Shown here: positions 18,113 through 28,100 of the stretch, one piece after another | How the letters are laid out: every line of letters begins with the position of its first letter | Position numbering within the stretch: position 1 is the first letter of the stretch | DNA from: DATJPR01 sp963843525 | GTDB taxonomy: Bacteria; Bacteroidota; Ignavibacteria; UBA10030; UBA6906 | NCBI GenBank assembly: GCA_963843525.1 | Contig: CAWJKM010000002.1 | Span: forward strand, 310,001-374,000 | Reading direction: 5' to 3' | DNA: 64,000 nt | Made by a program: the position numbers and the translations under genes | The notes under the pieces: generated by a model | What the model was told of the DNA's origin: nothing | Databases searched by the model: none | What the model saw: only the letters and a program-made list of their open reading frames with translations

Positions 18113-18192
18113 CCAGTCCCCAAGTCTCCCAGTCCCCGAGTCCCCGAGTCTCCCAGTCTCCCCTTCTCCCCTTCTCCTCTTCTCCCCCTCCC
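18113..18192. repeat. Octamer tandem repeat, pyrimidine-rich
   Basis: Ten consecutive 8-bp units, with consensus near CCAGTCTC at the left and drifting to CCCTTCTC at the right, make an almost pure C/T tract on the plus strand. It lies about 90 bp upstream of the protease operon start at 18279 and may affect its transcription or be prone to slippage. Confidence 0.75.
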
Positions 18193-18278
18193 CCCACCCT
18201 GGCCATTCGGCTGATGTCCACACTCGCCCGATGTCGTACATTGCCTTCCACATATATCAAATACCGGAGAAATACATC

Positions 18279-19199
18279 ATGACAGAAAAGGAATCCGCTC
18301 TTTCCGTGCTTTCGAACGATATCGCCGATCTGGTGGACAGGATCTCCCCGCACGTTGTGGCTGTCCAGGCGCGCCGGAGCTTCTACTCCAGCGGTGTTGT
18401 CTGGCGTGAAGGGATCATCGTGTCAGCTGCCCATACAATTCGCCGTGAGGAGGACATTTCCGTAACATTCGGAGTCGCGGAACAAGCGAAGGCAAAACTT
18501 GTTGGAAAAGATGCAGGGACCGATCTTGCGGTCCTTGCGGTTGACCGTTCGGACATTCGACCGGTCACAAGCGCAGGAAGTGAAAATCCCCGGTTGGGGG
18601 ATATTGCACTCATTGTGGGCAGGTCACCCAATAGCGGCCCGAACGCGAGTTTTGGAATCGTGAGCGCCGTTTCCGGGCCATGGCGCACCTGGAGGGGGGG
18701 ACAGATGGATCAATACATCCGACTGGATGCCGCGCTCTTTGCGGGATCGTCGGGTGGAGCGGTCGTCGACCAGACCGGGCGGGTACTGGGTATTGCGACA
18801 AATGTGCTTTCGCGCGTTGCCGGACTCGCCATTCCAGCAGCAACGATCGACCGTGTTGTTGCTCTTGTTCTGAAGAAAGGGGGAGTCCCGACCGCATATC
18901 TGGGAATTGGATTGCATCCGGTGCCCATCCCGGAATCGATGCAGCAAAAACTCTCTGTGAAAGACTCCCGGGGGCTCATGATTCTGGCTGTGGAATCCGG
19001 AAGCCCCGCCGAACATGCCGCATTACTGATCGGCGATATTATTCTGGCATTGGACGGAGTGGGGATCGATGACCTTGAAAACGTCCAGTCGCTTCTTGGT
19101 CCAGACCGGATCGGCTCACCGGTCCGCGCGAAGATTGTCCGGGGAGGCGAACTGAAGGAAATTACCGTTGTTCCCGCCGAACGGAGAAGCGTGCAATGA
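18279..19199 (+). CDS. HtrA-like trypsin/PDZ serine protease without signal peptide
   Basis: S1C-type protease of 306 residues, first of a three-gene operon. ATG 18279 with upstream GGAGA is preferred; the longer frame reads through the octamer repeat. The triad is His52 (VSAAHT), Asp82 (GTDLAVL) and Ser158 (AGSSGG). A PDZ domain covers about 205-300 (GLMILAVESGSPAEHAALL). No signal peptide or membrane helix is visible, so it should stay in the cytoplasm, unusual for DegP/HtrA relatives. The stop overlaps the next start (ATGA), implying coupled synthesis with a second protease of the same type. Confidence 0.85.
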   Translation: MTEKESALSVLSNDIADLVDRISPHVVAVQARRSFYSSGVVWREGIIVSAAHTIRREEDISVTFGVAEQAKAKLVGKDAGTDLAVLAVDRSDIRPVTSAGSENPRLGDIALIVGRSPNSGPNASFGIVSAVSGPWRTWRGGQMDQYIRLDAALFAGSSGGAVVDQTGRVLGIATNVLSRVAGLAIPAATIDRVVALVLKKGGVPTAYLGIGLHPVPIPESMQQKLSVKDSRGLMILAVESGSPAEHAALLIGDIILALDGVGIDDLENVQSLLGPDRIGSPVRAKIVRGGELKEITVVPAERRSVQ

Positions 19200-20050
19200 A
19201 TCCGAGAGAAGGGTTGGGTGAGGTCATTGAGCGGCTCCGCCGTTCGACAGTCGTGGTGCGTGAGTCAAAGAGAGGATCAGGCTCGGGTGTTGTGGTGGAT
19301 TCCTCGGGACTGATTGTCACCAACGCCCATGTCGCCGTAAATGCAAATCCTCTGGTGGAACTGTGGGATGGGTCGAAGGCGAAGGCGATCCTGAGGGCCC
19401 GGAACGCGGAACAGGACCTCGCGATATTACAGGTGGACGATGAAAATCTTCCCGCTGTGAAGTTTGGCGACCCGGGGGCTATTCGAAGCGGAGAACTCGT
19501 CATTGCGGTAGGAAACCCGTTTGGGTTCGTCGGCGCCGTGACAACCGGGGTCGTTCACGCCGTTGGACCGATGAGAGGATTGGGAAAACGGAACTGGGTC
19601 CAAAGCGCCGTTCGATTGGCGCCGGGAAATTCCGGAGGACCGCTTGCGAATGCCCGCGGAGAGATTGTGGGCGTGAACACCATGCTCGCCGGCGGGCTCG
19701 CTCTCGCAATTCCTGCCCCCGAAGTCCTCGAATTCGTGACCGCCTGGAGCAGAGGTTCTTCTCTCGGCATCATAGGACGTCAGGTACCCATCACCGTGAA
19801 CGGCAAACTCCAGGCAGGTGTCGTGATTATGGAAATCGTCAAGGGGAGCTCTGCAGAACTCGCCGCACTCCTTCCGGGGGACATCATCGTGGGTCTCGAC
19901 GGTCAACCGCTGTATTCGAAAGAACATCTCGAGCAACACGTGCAGGGCTCCGAGGGACAGATTTTGCGGCTGCAGTTTGTCCGGGGAGACCGGTGCCATA
20001 TCCGAAGTGTCGCAGTTGTACCACGATCCCGGAGGAGCCGGGCCGCATGA
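19196..20050 (+). CDS. Second HtrA-like trypsin/PDZ protease without signal peptide
   Basis: S1C-type protease of 284 residues, coupled by 4-bp overlaps to genes on both sides. The triad is complete: His45 (VTNAHV), Asp74 (EQDLAIL) and Ser146 (APGNSGGPL). A PDZ domain covers about 200-275 (MEIVKGSSAELAALLPGDII). It is closer to canonical HtrA than its partner. The N-terminus begins MNPREGLGEVIERLR with no export signal. Two tandem proteases plus a DNA-binding regulator suggest a dedicated regulatory proteolysis module; the target is unknown. Confidence 0.85.
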   Translation: MNPREGLGEVIERLRRSTVVVRESKRGSGSGVVVDSSGLIVTNAHVAVNANPLVELWDGSKAKAILRARNAEQDLAILQVDDENLPAVKFGDPGAIRSGELVIAVGNPFGFVGAVTTGVVHAVGPMRGLGKRNWVQSAVRLAPGNSGGPLANARGEIVGVNTMLAGGLALAIPAPEVLEFVTAWSRGSSLGIIGRQVPITVNGKLQAGVVIMEIVKGSSAELAALLPGDIIVGLDGQPLYSKEHLEQHVQGSEGQILRLQFVRGDRCHIRSVAVVPRSRRSRAA

Positions 20051-20674
20051 TCCGTGTTGCCATCGAAACGAAATCCCCATTTGCGAAAGCTGCAATCACG
20101 CGATTGCTCTCCGGCGCTGCCGGGATCGAAATAGTCTGCTTCGGCCAGGGGACATCAGGAGGAGATGAGTTTCGGGGGAGAATCAGAAGAAGCGGACGTC
20201 ATCGTAGCGGGAGTAGAGGAGGATGCGGGATGGGAGACAGTCCTCGACATGGCCGGACGGTTGCCCGTCATCCTCCTTATGGAGGGACTCTCTCTTCTGG
20301 AAATCGATGAGGCCCTGCGCAGCGGAGCCGGTGCGATTCTTCCGCTCACCGTGGACGGTGAATCGCTCATTGCCGCGATCGTCGCCGTGAATGCAGGATT
20401 GATTGTGCTCCCCCGCGGGATGGTGGAAACTGAGAGCATTGGCCAGCACAACGCGCCCTTTTCAAGGGAGACCGTAGAGGCGCTCACAACCCGCGAACGG
20501 GAAGTGTTGGGGATTATCGCAGAAGGATTGTCCAATAAACAAATTGCCGACCGGCTGCAAATATCCGATCACACCGTCAAGTTCCATGTGGCGTCGATAC
20601 TGGGAAAACTCGGTGTCTCGAGCCGGACAGAAGCGGTCACGGCGGCGATTAAGCAGGGTATCCTGATGCTCTGA
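20047..20674 (+). CDS. LuxR/NarL-type regulator with degenerate receiver, frameshifted
   Basis: DNA-binding regulator, third gene of the protease operon, starting inside the previous stop (ATGA at 20047). The first frame gives MIRVAIETKSPFAKAAITRL, a normal receiver start, but loses sense after about 40 codons. From about 20175 the second frame continues (GESEEADVIVAGVEED) to the end. One base removed from the five-G run at 20172-20176 restores a single frame, so this is a mutation or a sequencing error. The receiver lacks the usual phosphoacceptor Asp (ADVIVAGV) and the conserved Lys. The LuxR helix-turn-helix is intact: LTTREREVLGIIAEG, then SNKQIADRLQISDHTVKFHV. Activity probably does not depend on phosphorylation. 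Confidence 0.75.
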
Positions 20675-20733
20675 CGTCTCGCGGCGTTCCTCAGGAAAGC
20701 GCAGTCTCGGAAGAGTTCTCTCCCAACCCCTCG

Positions 20734-22152
20734 TTATCGTATCAGGACCAGCGGATGAACGGTCGATGAAAGTCTTTCTCCCGATGGGCCCTCATTCTTT
20801 GCGGTTACCTTGCAGAAGTAGACGCCGCTGGCGTGCCCAGCCGCGTTCCAGGTCACCGCGTGCACACCTGCCTCCACGAATCCCTCCGACAGCGTTTCGA
20901 TCTCCCTCCCGAGAACGTCGTACACGCGGACAGTGACATAGGCGGTCCCTTGCAGGATATAGCGCACCGTTGTTGAGGGATTGAACGGATTAGGATAGTT
21001 GCTGACGACGGGTGAACCTCCGGGGTTGGCCCCCGATCCCGGGGCTGCCGCTATCGCAGTAATAAAATAGGCTCTCTTGAGATCTAGGATCCGGTTGTAA
21101 GCCTCGTCAATACGTGCTTCCGCGATAGCGCCGCTGTGGACACCCGTTTCGATCGTGTCGATGAGCTGGCGGCAGAGAGACATCCCGTTCTTTATGTCAC
21201 TGACAAAGAGAAGAATGTCGACTCCCGCATTGACGGCCAGGATCGCCGTTTGTCCAAAGCCGAAATTGTCGGTGATGGCCTTCATGTTGTAAAAGTCATC
21301 CGAGATCACTACCCCACTGTAGCCGATGGAGTCGCGCAGAAGTCCGGTTACGGTGTTTTTCGAAAGGGAGGATGGATAGACACTGTCCCGATGCGCATTG
21401 AACAGATGTCCTACCATGACCATGTCCAGACTGTTCGACGCCAGCAACGTCCGGTAAGGGAGCAGCTCCGAATCGGCCCATGTGTTTGTGATGTCAGGGA
21501 GGGTAAGGTGCGAATCGGTTCCGGCACTTCCGTGGCCGGGGAAATGCTTCACACACGTAATGAGCTTGCGCTCGTGGAATGCGTCCAGAAAGCGCTGGGC
21601 ATGCGCTGCGACCACAGCGGGGTTGGAAGAAAAACTTCTTCCCAGAGCGCCGATCGCCGGACTTGAAGGGTTCACGTCGACATCCACGACGGGAGCAAGA
21701 TCCACCGACATTCCTGCATCGCTCATCCACCCGGCCATCCTTGTGGCCTGGGCCGAGGTCGAATCCAGTGAGGCGAAGTATGATCCCAGTTGATACTCGG
21801 TATAGGTCTTCGCGTATCCGTTATTCAGGTTCAGTCGCGCAACAAGTCCGCCCTCCTGATCGGTGGCAATGAACGGGGGTGTCGTTGCCGCACTGTTGAT
21901 GGAAGCCGTGAGCTGGCGGATTTGCTGTGGAGACAGGCAATTGCCACCCATCAAAATAACCCCACCGAGGTTTCGGGTTGCGAGATCGGTCCGGATCGTG
22001 TCGTCGAGCGTCGAGCCGGAAAACCCCAACATGAGCATCTGCCCGATCTTGTCCCGAAGGGAGACCTGACCATACAGTATTGAAGGCGGTGTGCCTGCAA
22101 GATATGCGATAAGAAAAAGAAGGCGGAAAAAAACGGTAGATCGTCGGCTCAT
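20734..22152 (-). CDS. GH3 beta-N-acetylhexosaminidase with T9SS sorting domain
   Basis: NagZ-like enzyme of about 472 residues that removes GlcNAc from chitooligosaccharides or related glycans. ATG 22152 opens a good signal peptide (ending ILYGQ); the frame extends to 22245. The GH3 domain shows ATDQEGG (97-103), KHFPGHG (202-208), the Asp213-His215 acid/base dyad in GTDSH and nucleophile Asp285 in VISDDF. The last 85 residues from NYPNPFNPST are a T9SS sorting domain, so it should act at or beyond the outer membrane. Typical NagZ is cytoplasmic and recycles peptidoglycan; the secretion tail here argues for chitin use. Confidence 0.9.
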   Translation of the reverse strand: MSRRSTVFFRLLFLIAYLAGTPPSILYGQVSLRDKIGQMLMLGFSGSTLDDTIRTDLATRNLGGVILMGGNCLSPQQIRQLTASINSAATTPPFIATDQEGGLVARLNLNNGYAKTYTEYQLGSYFASLDSTSAQATRMAGWMSDAGMSVDLAPVVDVDVNPSSPAIGALGRSFSSNPAVVAAHAQRFLDAFHERKLITCVKHFPGHGSAGTDSHLTLPDITNTWADSELLPYRTLLASNSLDMVMVGHLFNAHRDSVYPSSLSKNTVTGLLRDSIGYSGVVISDDFYNMKAITDNFGFGQTAILAVNAGVDILLFVSDIKNGMSLCRQLIDTIETGVHSGAIAEARIDEAYNRILDLKRAYFITAIAAAPGSGANPGGSPVVSNYPNPFNPSTTVRYILQGTAYVTVRVYDVLGREIETLSEGFVEAGVHAVTWNAAGHASGVYFCKVTAKNEGPSGERLSSTVHPLVLIR

Positions 22153-22311
22153 GGGATCCAAAGGGAACGATTCGGAAAGGATGGTCTGGATGGGGATGTA
22201 TTCAACATACGTCAGGATGGCGACTAAGTCAACCCATGGATTCAACGCAGATTTTCTCTACATTGCAGAACCATATCCTGTCGACCCCTCACGTCTCTTG
22301 ATTACACGGCC

Positions 22312-24357
22312 ATGCGAACCTTCACAGTTAGTGCCACGATTTGCATCCTTTGCCTGATGTCCTTCACTGCAAACGCGCAGGAGATACTCGCTCGCCCGCC
22401 CGCCGTCCCGTTGATTACCACGGATCCGTATTTCAGCCTCTGGTCGTTTGCAGACCATCCCGGGGATGATTACACCCGACACTGGACAGGCCGGACGATG
22501 TCCCTCTGCTCGATGGCACGGATTGACGGAAAAACGTACCGACTGGTCGGGAGAAATGTCTCAGAGATACCCGTCCTGCCACTCGTCGCCACGACAATCA
22601 CGCCGACACAGACCAAATATGCGTTCAGCGGTGGAGGGGTTCACGTCACTCTGACCTTCACCGTGCCGCTACTTCCCGATTCGCTTGATCTTGTTTCCAG
22701 TTCAGTCGGGTATCTTACGTGGAAGGTCGCGTCGTCGGATCGGAAGGAGCACCACGTCCAGGTTTATGTCGACCATTCTGCCGAGTTGTGTTTGGACACA
22801 CCGGGTGAAGAGGTGACCTGGGGGAGGGTGCAGATGAGTGGTCTGGATGTCCTCCGGATGGGGTCGGCGGCACAACCCGTGTTGAAGAGAAAGGGGGATG
22901 ATCTCCGGATCGACTGGGGTTACTGCTATTGTGTTTCTCCGGCAACCCAGCATGCGGTCAGTGTTATCGGACCTGCGGAAAAGGTACGGCAGGAATTTCT
23001 CGCGAATGGAGGGCTTCCCCACGGCGATGATCTCAATGCGCCACGACCGGGGAATGAACGGTGGCCTGTGTCAGCCTATGTGCTGGGATTCACCCCTGTC
23101 GGTGATGCAGCACAGGAGGCCTTCGTCATGGTCGCATACGATGATATCTACAGTATTGAGTATTTCCATCGGGCACTCCCGGCGTACTGGAAACGGGATG
23201 GACTCTCGACGAGCGACTTCCTCGTCCGGATGACAGGCGCGCACGGACGGATCCTTTCCGCCTGCGATGAATTCGACCAGCGGCTGACGTCGGAGCTCAC
23301 GCGCACGGGCGGGTCGACCTACGCTTCCATCGGCGCGCTTCTCTATCGCCAGGTTTTTGCTGCGCACAGGCTTGTTGCAGATATCGACGGGACGCCGATG
23401 CTCTTTCCGAAGGAAAACTTCAGCAACGGTTGCATCAGTACCGTCGATGTCATCTACCCTTCCGCTCCATTCTTTCTCGCGCTGAATCCCAGGCTCCTTG
23501 AAGCCCTGATGACGCCGGTCCTCGAATATGCGAAAATGCCCCGATGGAAATTCCCTTTTGCTCCTCATGACCTCGGCACCTATCCGAAAGCGAACGGGCA
23601 AGTGTACGGAGGAGGTGAACGCGACGAGCGGGATCAAATGCCGGTGGAAGAATCCGGGAACATGCTCATCCTGACGTATGCCCTTTCCAGGAAGGAGGGG
23701 AGTGCGGCGTTTGCGCTGAAATACTGGGCCAGCCTTGAACAGTGGGCTCGATATCTGAAGGAAAAAGGTCTTGACCCGGAGAACCAGCTTTGCACGGATG
23801 ACTTCACCGGTCATCTGGCACATAATACGAATCTTTCGATCAAAGCCATTGTGGCTCTGGGGAGTTACGCTCGTCTCTGCGAGATGACAGGGAAGGGGGA
23901 AGAGGGGCGAGAATATCGCGAGCTTGCGAAGAAGTATGCCGCGCAATGGGAAAAGATGGCCGGGGATGGCGACCATTACCGATTGGCTTTTGATCGCCCG
24001 GGTACCTGGAGTATGAAGTACAACCTGATCTGGGATTCCCTTCTGGAGCTCGGGCTCTTTTCCCCGGGCGTCAGTGCCCGTGAACTTGCATATTATCGCA
24101 CGAAGATGCAGAAATACGGGTTGCCGTTGGACAACCGTGCGGACTTCACCAAACCGGAGTGGATGATCTGGGTGGCGTCGATGTCGACCGACAGGGAGGA
24201 ATTCTCAGCCTACGTCAATACGATCATGGCGTATCTCAATACAACACCCGACCGTGTTCCATTCAGCGATTGGTACGATACAAAAACTGCGCGGAAGGAA
24301 GGATTCCAGGCGCGCAGCGTCGTTGGGGGAATGTTTATAAGACTGCTTATGAAGTAG
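22312..24357 (+). CDS. Secreted glutaminase A-like (DUF4965/DUF5127 family) protein
   Basis: Exported protein of 681 residues with a signal peptide ending ANAQ. The order of blocks matches the GtaA-like family (DUF4964-DUF5127-DUF4965-DUF1793): PAVPLITTDPYFSLWS at about 30-45, an N-terminal beta domain, then an alpha/alpha-barrel-like half with FPKENFSNGCISTVDVIYPS and WMIWVASM. Fungal members are annotated as glutaminase A, while bacterial members are often in glycan loci. The activity is therefore uncertain and could be glycosidic. It is divergent from the GH3 gene across 160 bp. It could contribute nitrogen or sugar release in the chitin region. Confidence 0.8.
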   Translation: MRTFTVSATICILCLMSFTANAQEILARPPAVPLITTDPYFSLWSFADHPGDDYTRHWTGRTMSLCSMARIDGKTYRLVGRNVSEIPVLPLVATTITPTQTKYAFSGGGVHVTLTFTVPLLPDSLDLVSSSVGYLTWKVASSDRKEHHVQVYVDHSAELCLDTPGEEVTWGRVQMSGLDVLRMGSAAQPVLKRKGDDLRIDWGYCYCVSPATQHAVSVIGPAEKVRQEFLANGGLPHGDDLNAPRPGNERWPVSAYVLGFTPVGDAAQEAFVMVAYDDIYSIEYFHRALPAYWKRDGLSTSDFLVRMTGAHGRILSACDEFDQRLTSELTRTGGSTYASIGALLYRQVFAAHRLVADIDGTPMLFPKENFSNGCISTVDVIYPSAPFFLALNPRLLEALMTPVLEYAKMPRWKFPFAPHDLGTYPKANGQVYGGGERDERDQMPVEESGNMLILTYALSRKEGSAAFALKYWASLEQWARYLKEKGLDPENQLCTDDFTGHLAHNTNLSIKAIVALGSYARLCEMTGKGEEGREYRELAKKYAAQWEKMAGDGDHYRLAFDRPGTWSMKYNLIWDSLLELGLFSPGVSARELAYYRTKMQKYGLPLDNRADFTKPEWMIWVASMSTDREEFSAYVNTIMAYLNTTPDRVPFSDWYDTKTARKEGFQARSVVGGMFIRLLMK

Positions 24358-24378
24358 ACAGGGGACAGGGGACAGCAT

Positions 24379-24407
24379 CGAGTGGCAGGAGATCTTTTGG
24401 CCACTCG
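24379..24407. terminator. Hairpin between convergent genes
   Basis: CGAGTGGC (24379-24386) pairs with GCCACTCG (24400-24407) around a 13-nt loop. It lies between the convergent genes ending at 24357 and 24434. There is no T-tract, so it is only a possible terminator. Confidence 0.35.
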
Positions 24408-24433
24408 CGGCTGGCTGACAGCACCGGCCGCTC

Positions 24434-24892
24434 TTAGAACCACTGTTTCTTTTGCACGACGTACGTCTGGTAGAACTCTGAATCGCTCTTGGTCAGATAG
24501 ATAATCCCTTCGACAAATGCGATCACCCCCAGAATAATATTGGGAATGAACAGCATGATCCAGGTAACCAGGAACCCAATTGTGTTGACGAGGAGGAAGA
24601 CCAACGCCGGTCCGGTATAGCCAAGGTAGAACTTGTGGATGCCGATTCCTCCGAGGAATATTGCCAGGAGGCCGGCGACCGTTTTGTCCTTGGCTGCCGG
24701 TGTGGCGACACCCGGCGCGAAGTAAAGGTTGTGCGCCGAGGCACCCTGTGCCTCAAAATCGACCCACGTGCCCTTCAACGGGACACCGTCGCTCTTCCAG
24801 TCGGCGCCGGCGAAAGTATACCGGTTGCCGTCACTCCCCGAAATCGCTCCGCTGTTGCTCTGAATGGAGAAATCAAGGATTTGGCCACGCAT
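24434..24892 (-). CDS. TM2-domain membrane protein
   Basis: Protein of 152 residues. Residues 1-60 form a small, probably beta-rich soluble domain (MRGQILDFSIQSNSG). Residues about 72-135 are a TM2 domain: two membrane helices joined by a short loop, with LGGIGIHKFYLGYTG and a second helix ending in VEGIIYL. AGGAGG just upstream fixes the start at 24892. TM2 proteins are widespread in bacteria and mostly lack a defined role. It is a lone gene convergent with the 22312 gene. Confidence 0.85.
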   Translation of the reverse strand: MRGQILDFSIQSNSGAISGSDGNRYTFAGADWKSDGVPLKGTWVDFEAQGASAHNLYFAPGVATPAAKDKTVAGLLAIFLGGIGIHKFYLGYTGPALVFLLVNTIGFLVTWIMLFIPNIILGVIAFVEGIIYLTKSDSEFYQTYVVQKKQWF

Positions 24893-25162
24893 GGATCATT
24901 CCTCCTGGATAGTGGGAAATCGCTGACGGGACGCAGCAGAATATACCCCAGCTTTCGGAGAAACGCAATCGCACCCAGGCCAATCCATTACGTCGTGGTG
25001 CCTGCATTCCCGCCGGCCGCTATCGAATTCCCGACGGTTGTTCCAGATGCGCGGCGTGAGGACTTCAGTGCCAATGGCGTGTTGAAAAGGAGGAGCGATC
25101 TTCCTATTTTTGCTGTCGTTGGTGTGCATTCCTCATCAAAGGAGGATTGGTAACAACCAGCA

Positions 25163-28100
25163 ATGATCCGACCTCTTCGACGCCTGTTCCGTTCCAGATC
25201 CCTCCGAGCCCTCGGACTGGCTTTTTTATTCGGTTTGTGTTCCGTCACGGTGATCGCCGTCGGCCTCACCCTCCATATCCCGGGCACCCCCATCTCGACG
25301 GACGTTGGCGGTGTGTTTTCAACGATCGGGTCAGCCCTCACGGGACCACTGGGGGGTGCGCTCATTGGCTTGATGACCGGGTTGATGGAGCCGGCCTCCG
25401 AGCTCCGGTTGTACGTCATCGTGGATCATATGCTGGCCGGCATATGGATGGGATCTCTGTACTGGATCATCTTGCGACGCTATCGAACGACCGCGCAATT
25501 TCTCATTGCCTGGGTGGTGCTCGTCTTCGGGTTCTACTTTGTCGCACGCATTCCCGCATTGATCGGCCTCAAATTCCTTTCTTCTTCCACCTTTGCGCTG
25601 ATTTCCGGTTCGTCGCATTCGATCCTCAGGACTCTCTACACGATTGACAGGGAGTTGCTTCCCGAGGCCGCTGTGGTTGCCGGCCTGACCGGCATTGCCC
25701 TGCTGGTGTTCCCGTCGGCGTTCCGGATGCCTGCATGGCGCAGCGCGCAGGACTATCGCCGCTATCTTGCCTACCGGATACGGACTGCCGGATCCGCGAG
25801 TTTCCCCAGATCGCTCTCAGTCCGCCTCACCGTGTGGCTCCTCCTGCTATCACTCCTGCCGGTCATGGTTCTGAGCGTGTTTGTCTGGGACGATGTAACC
25901 AATCTCGTCCAACGGCAGGCGAATCTGCGCGATGCGGAACTTGCGGAACAGCTGTCGGCGATCATTGCGGCGAGGGGGGACGCAGACGTGCTCTCGGTAG
26001 TGAAGCCTTTTAATTTGTCCCATACCAAGACGGTCTGGATCATCGACCGCGATGGATACATACTCTATCATCCCGACTCAGTGTATGTCGGCATGTCGGC
26101 GTACCGGTTCCTCGATTCTGCGTCGGTACAGCGCGCCACAACGAGCAGGAGCGGTTCACTCGTGGATGAAAAGTTCCGGGCAACCGTCGGCTTCCATCGC
26201 CTGAAAGCCAGCAATTCCACCCTCATCGTCGTGGACCCCCAGGAATTTCTCGGGCTGATCCTCCATGAATTCCACCGGAGTTCCTATGTCCGGCTCGGTG
26301 CAAGCATGATTCTGATCAGCATCATCGGGGGAGTCATCGTCTGGATTCTCGTCGAAATACCCATGAAGAGGCTCACGAAGGCGACCACTCAGGTCGGCAG
26401 GGGGAATTTCTCCGTGGAGGTCCGGGCTTCGGACCTCGATGATGACATCGCCGTACTGGGCGACCGGTTCAATGTCATGGTCCGGAATCTCCGGTCCCTG
26501 CGCGACGGCCTGGAAAAGGAAATCAAAGTACGGAAAGATATCGAGCAACAACTTCGGGAGAGCGAGGCAAAGTACAGAACGATCATCGAGCAATCATCGG
26601 AAGGGATTCTGCTCGTTGACAGCGAGGGGACCGTCATAGAATGCAATCGCGCCGATGAGCTGATTCTGGGCATCCCGCGGGAGGAGATCATCGGGAAGAG
26701 AACCTGGGAGATCTTTCAACCCTTTCAGCATGGAAATCGGGAAGCCGAAAACGCTGCCGATGCGCCCCGGATGGTTACGCTGGATTCCCGGAGGAACCGC
26801 TCGCTCGGGTTCGGGAATTCGACGGAAGTGGTTGTGACCAGGAACGATCGCAAAACGCTCGTTCTCCAGCAGAGTGTTTTCCCGATCAGGACGGAGGGGG
26901 GGTTGCGTATCGGAGTGATTCTGCAGGATGTCACCCGCCGGAAGGAAAACGAGGAAGCGCTGAGGAGATCGGAGGAAAAATTCTCCCGGGTTTTCCATAC
27001 ATCACCCGACTCGATTACCATCACCGGACTCCTTGACGGGAAATATCTTGACGTGAACGAGGGATTCACGCGGATCACCGGTTACCGGCCCGACGAGGTC
27101 ATCGGGCGGACTTCGGGCGATCTCGATATATGGGTGGACCATACGGAGAGAGAGAACCTCGTCCTCGGGCTGAAGCAGAGCGGAGAGGTGACGGGGTTGG
27201 ATGGATCGTTCAGAAGGAAGGACGGGTCAGAGGTCTACGCCCTGCTGTCCGCAAGAATCATTTCCATCGAACATCAGGATTGTCTCCTCCTGATCGCCCG
27301 GGATGTCACCGAACGGCGGCGGGCCCAGGAGGCGCTGCGGGAGAGTGAAGAGCGATTCCGAAGCGTATTTGAACATGCAGCTGTCGGAATCTGTTATGCC
27401 TCGCTGGACGGAAACCTGTTGCGGGTCAATAACGCATTGTGTAAGATCACCGGCTACTCTGACACCGAGCTCACCACGATGAGCTTTCGCGATTTGACGA
27501 CCGATGACGGGTCTGTGGCGGGCATCGACCCGATCGGTACCATGCTGGGAGAGGGGATTCCGAGTTTTACTCTGATGCGGCAGTATAAACATAAGACCGG
27601 CCGGGCTATCTGGGTGAACATGACAATCTCCCTCATCAGAAATGCCGCCGGTCAACCGACTTCATTCATCGGGATCATCGAAAACATCACGGAACGCAAA
27701 AAGGCGGAAGAAGAAATAGAAAAATCGCTGCACGAAAAGGAACTCCTTCTCAAAGAAATCCATCACCGGGTGAAGAATAATCTTCAAATCATCTCCAGTT
27801 TGCTGAACCTGCAATCCGAAGCGATCCGCGACTCCAACGATCGCTCGCTCTTCCGAGACAGCCAGGACCGGATCCGTTCCATGGCGTTGATCCATGAGAA
27901 ACTCTATCAGACGGAAGACTTCTCGCACGTCGATTTTCAACAGTACCTGCGAAGTCTCCTTGCTTCATTATTCCGATCCTACCAGACGCCGTCGGTTGTC
28001 TGCGTGGAACAAATCGAAGATATCCGTCTCAACATCGACGCTGCGATCCCCTGCGGATTGATCGTGAATGAACTTGTCACGAACGCGTTGAAATATGCCT

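Noticed and set aside
18113..18192. CRISPR-like array
   Set aside because: The octamer units are contiguous with no unique spacers and no cas gene is near.
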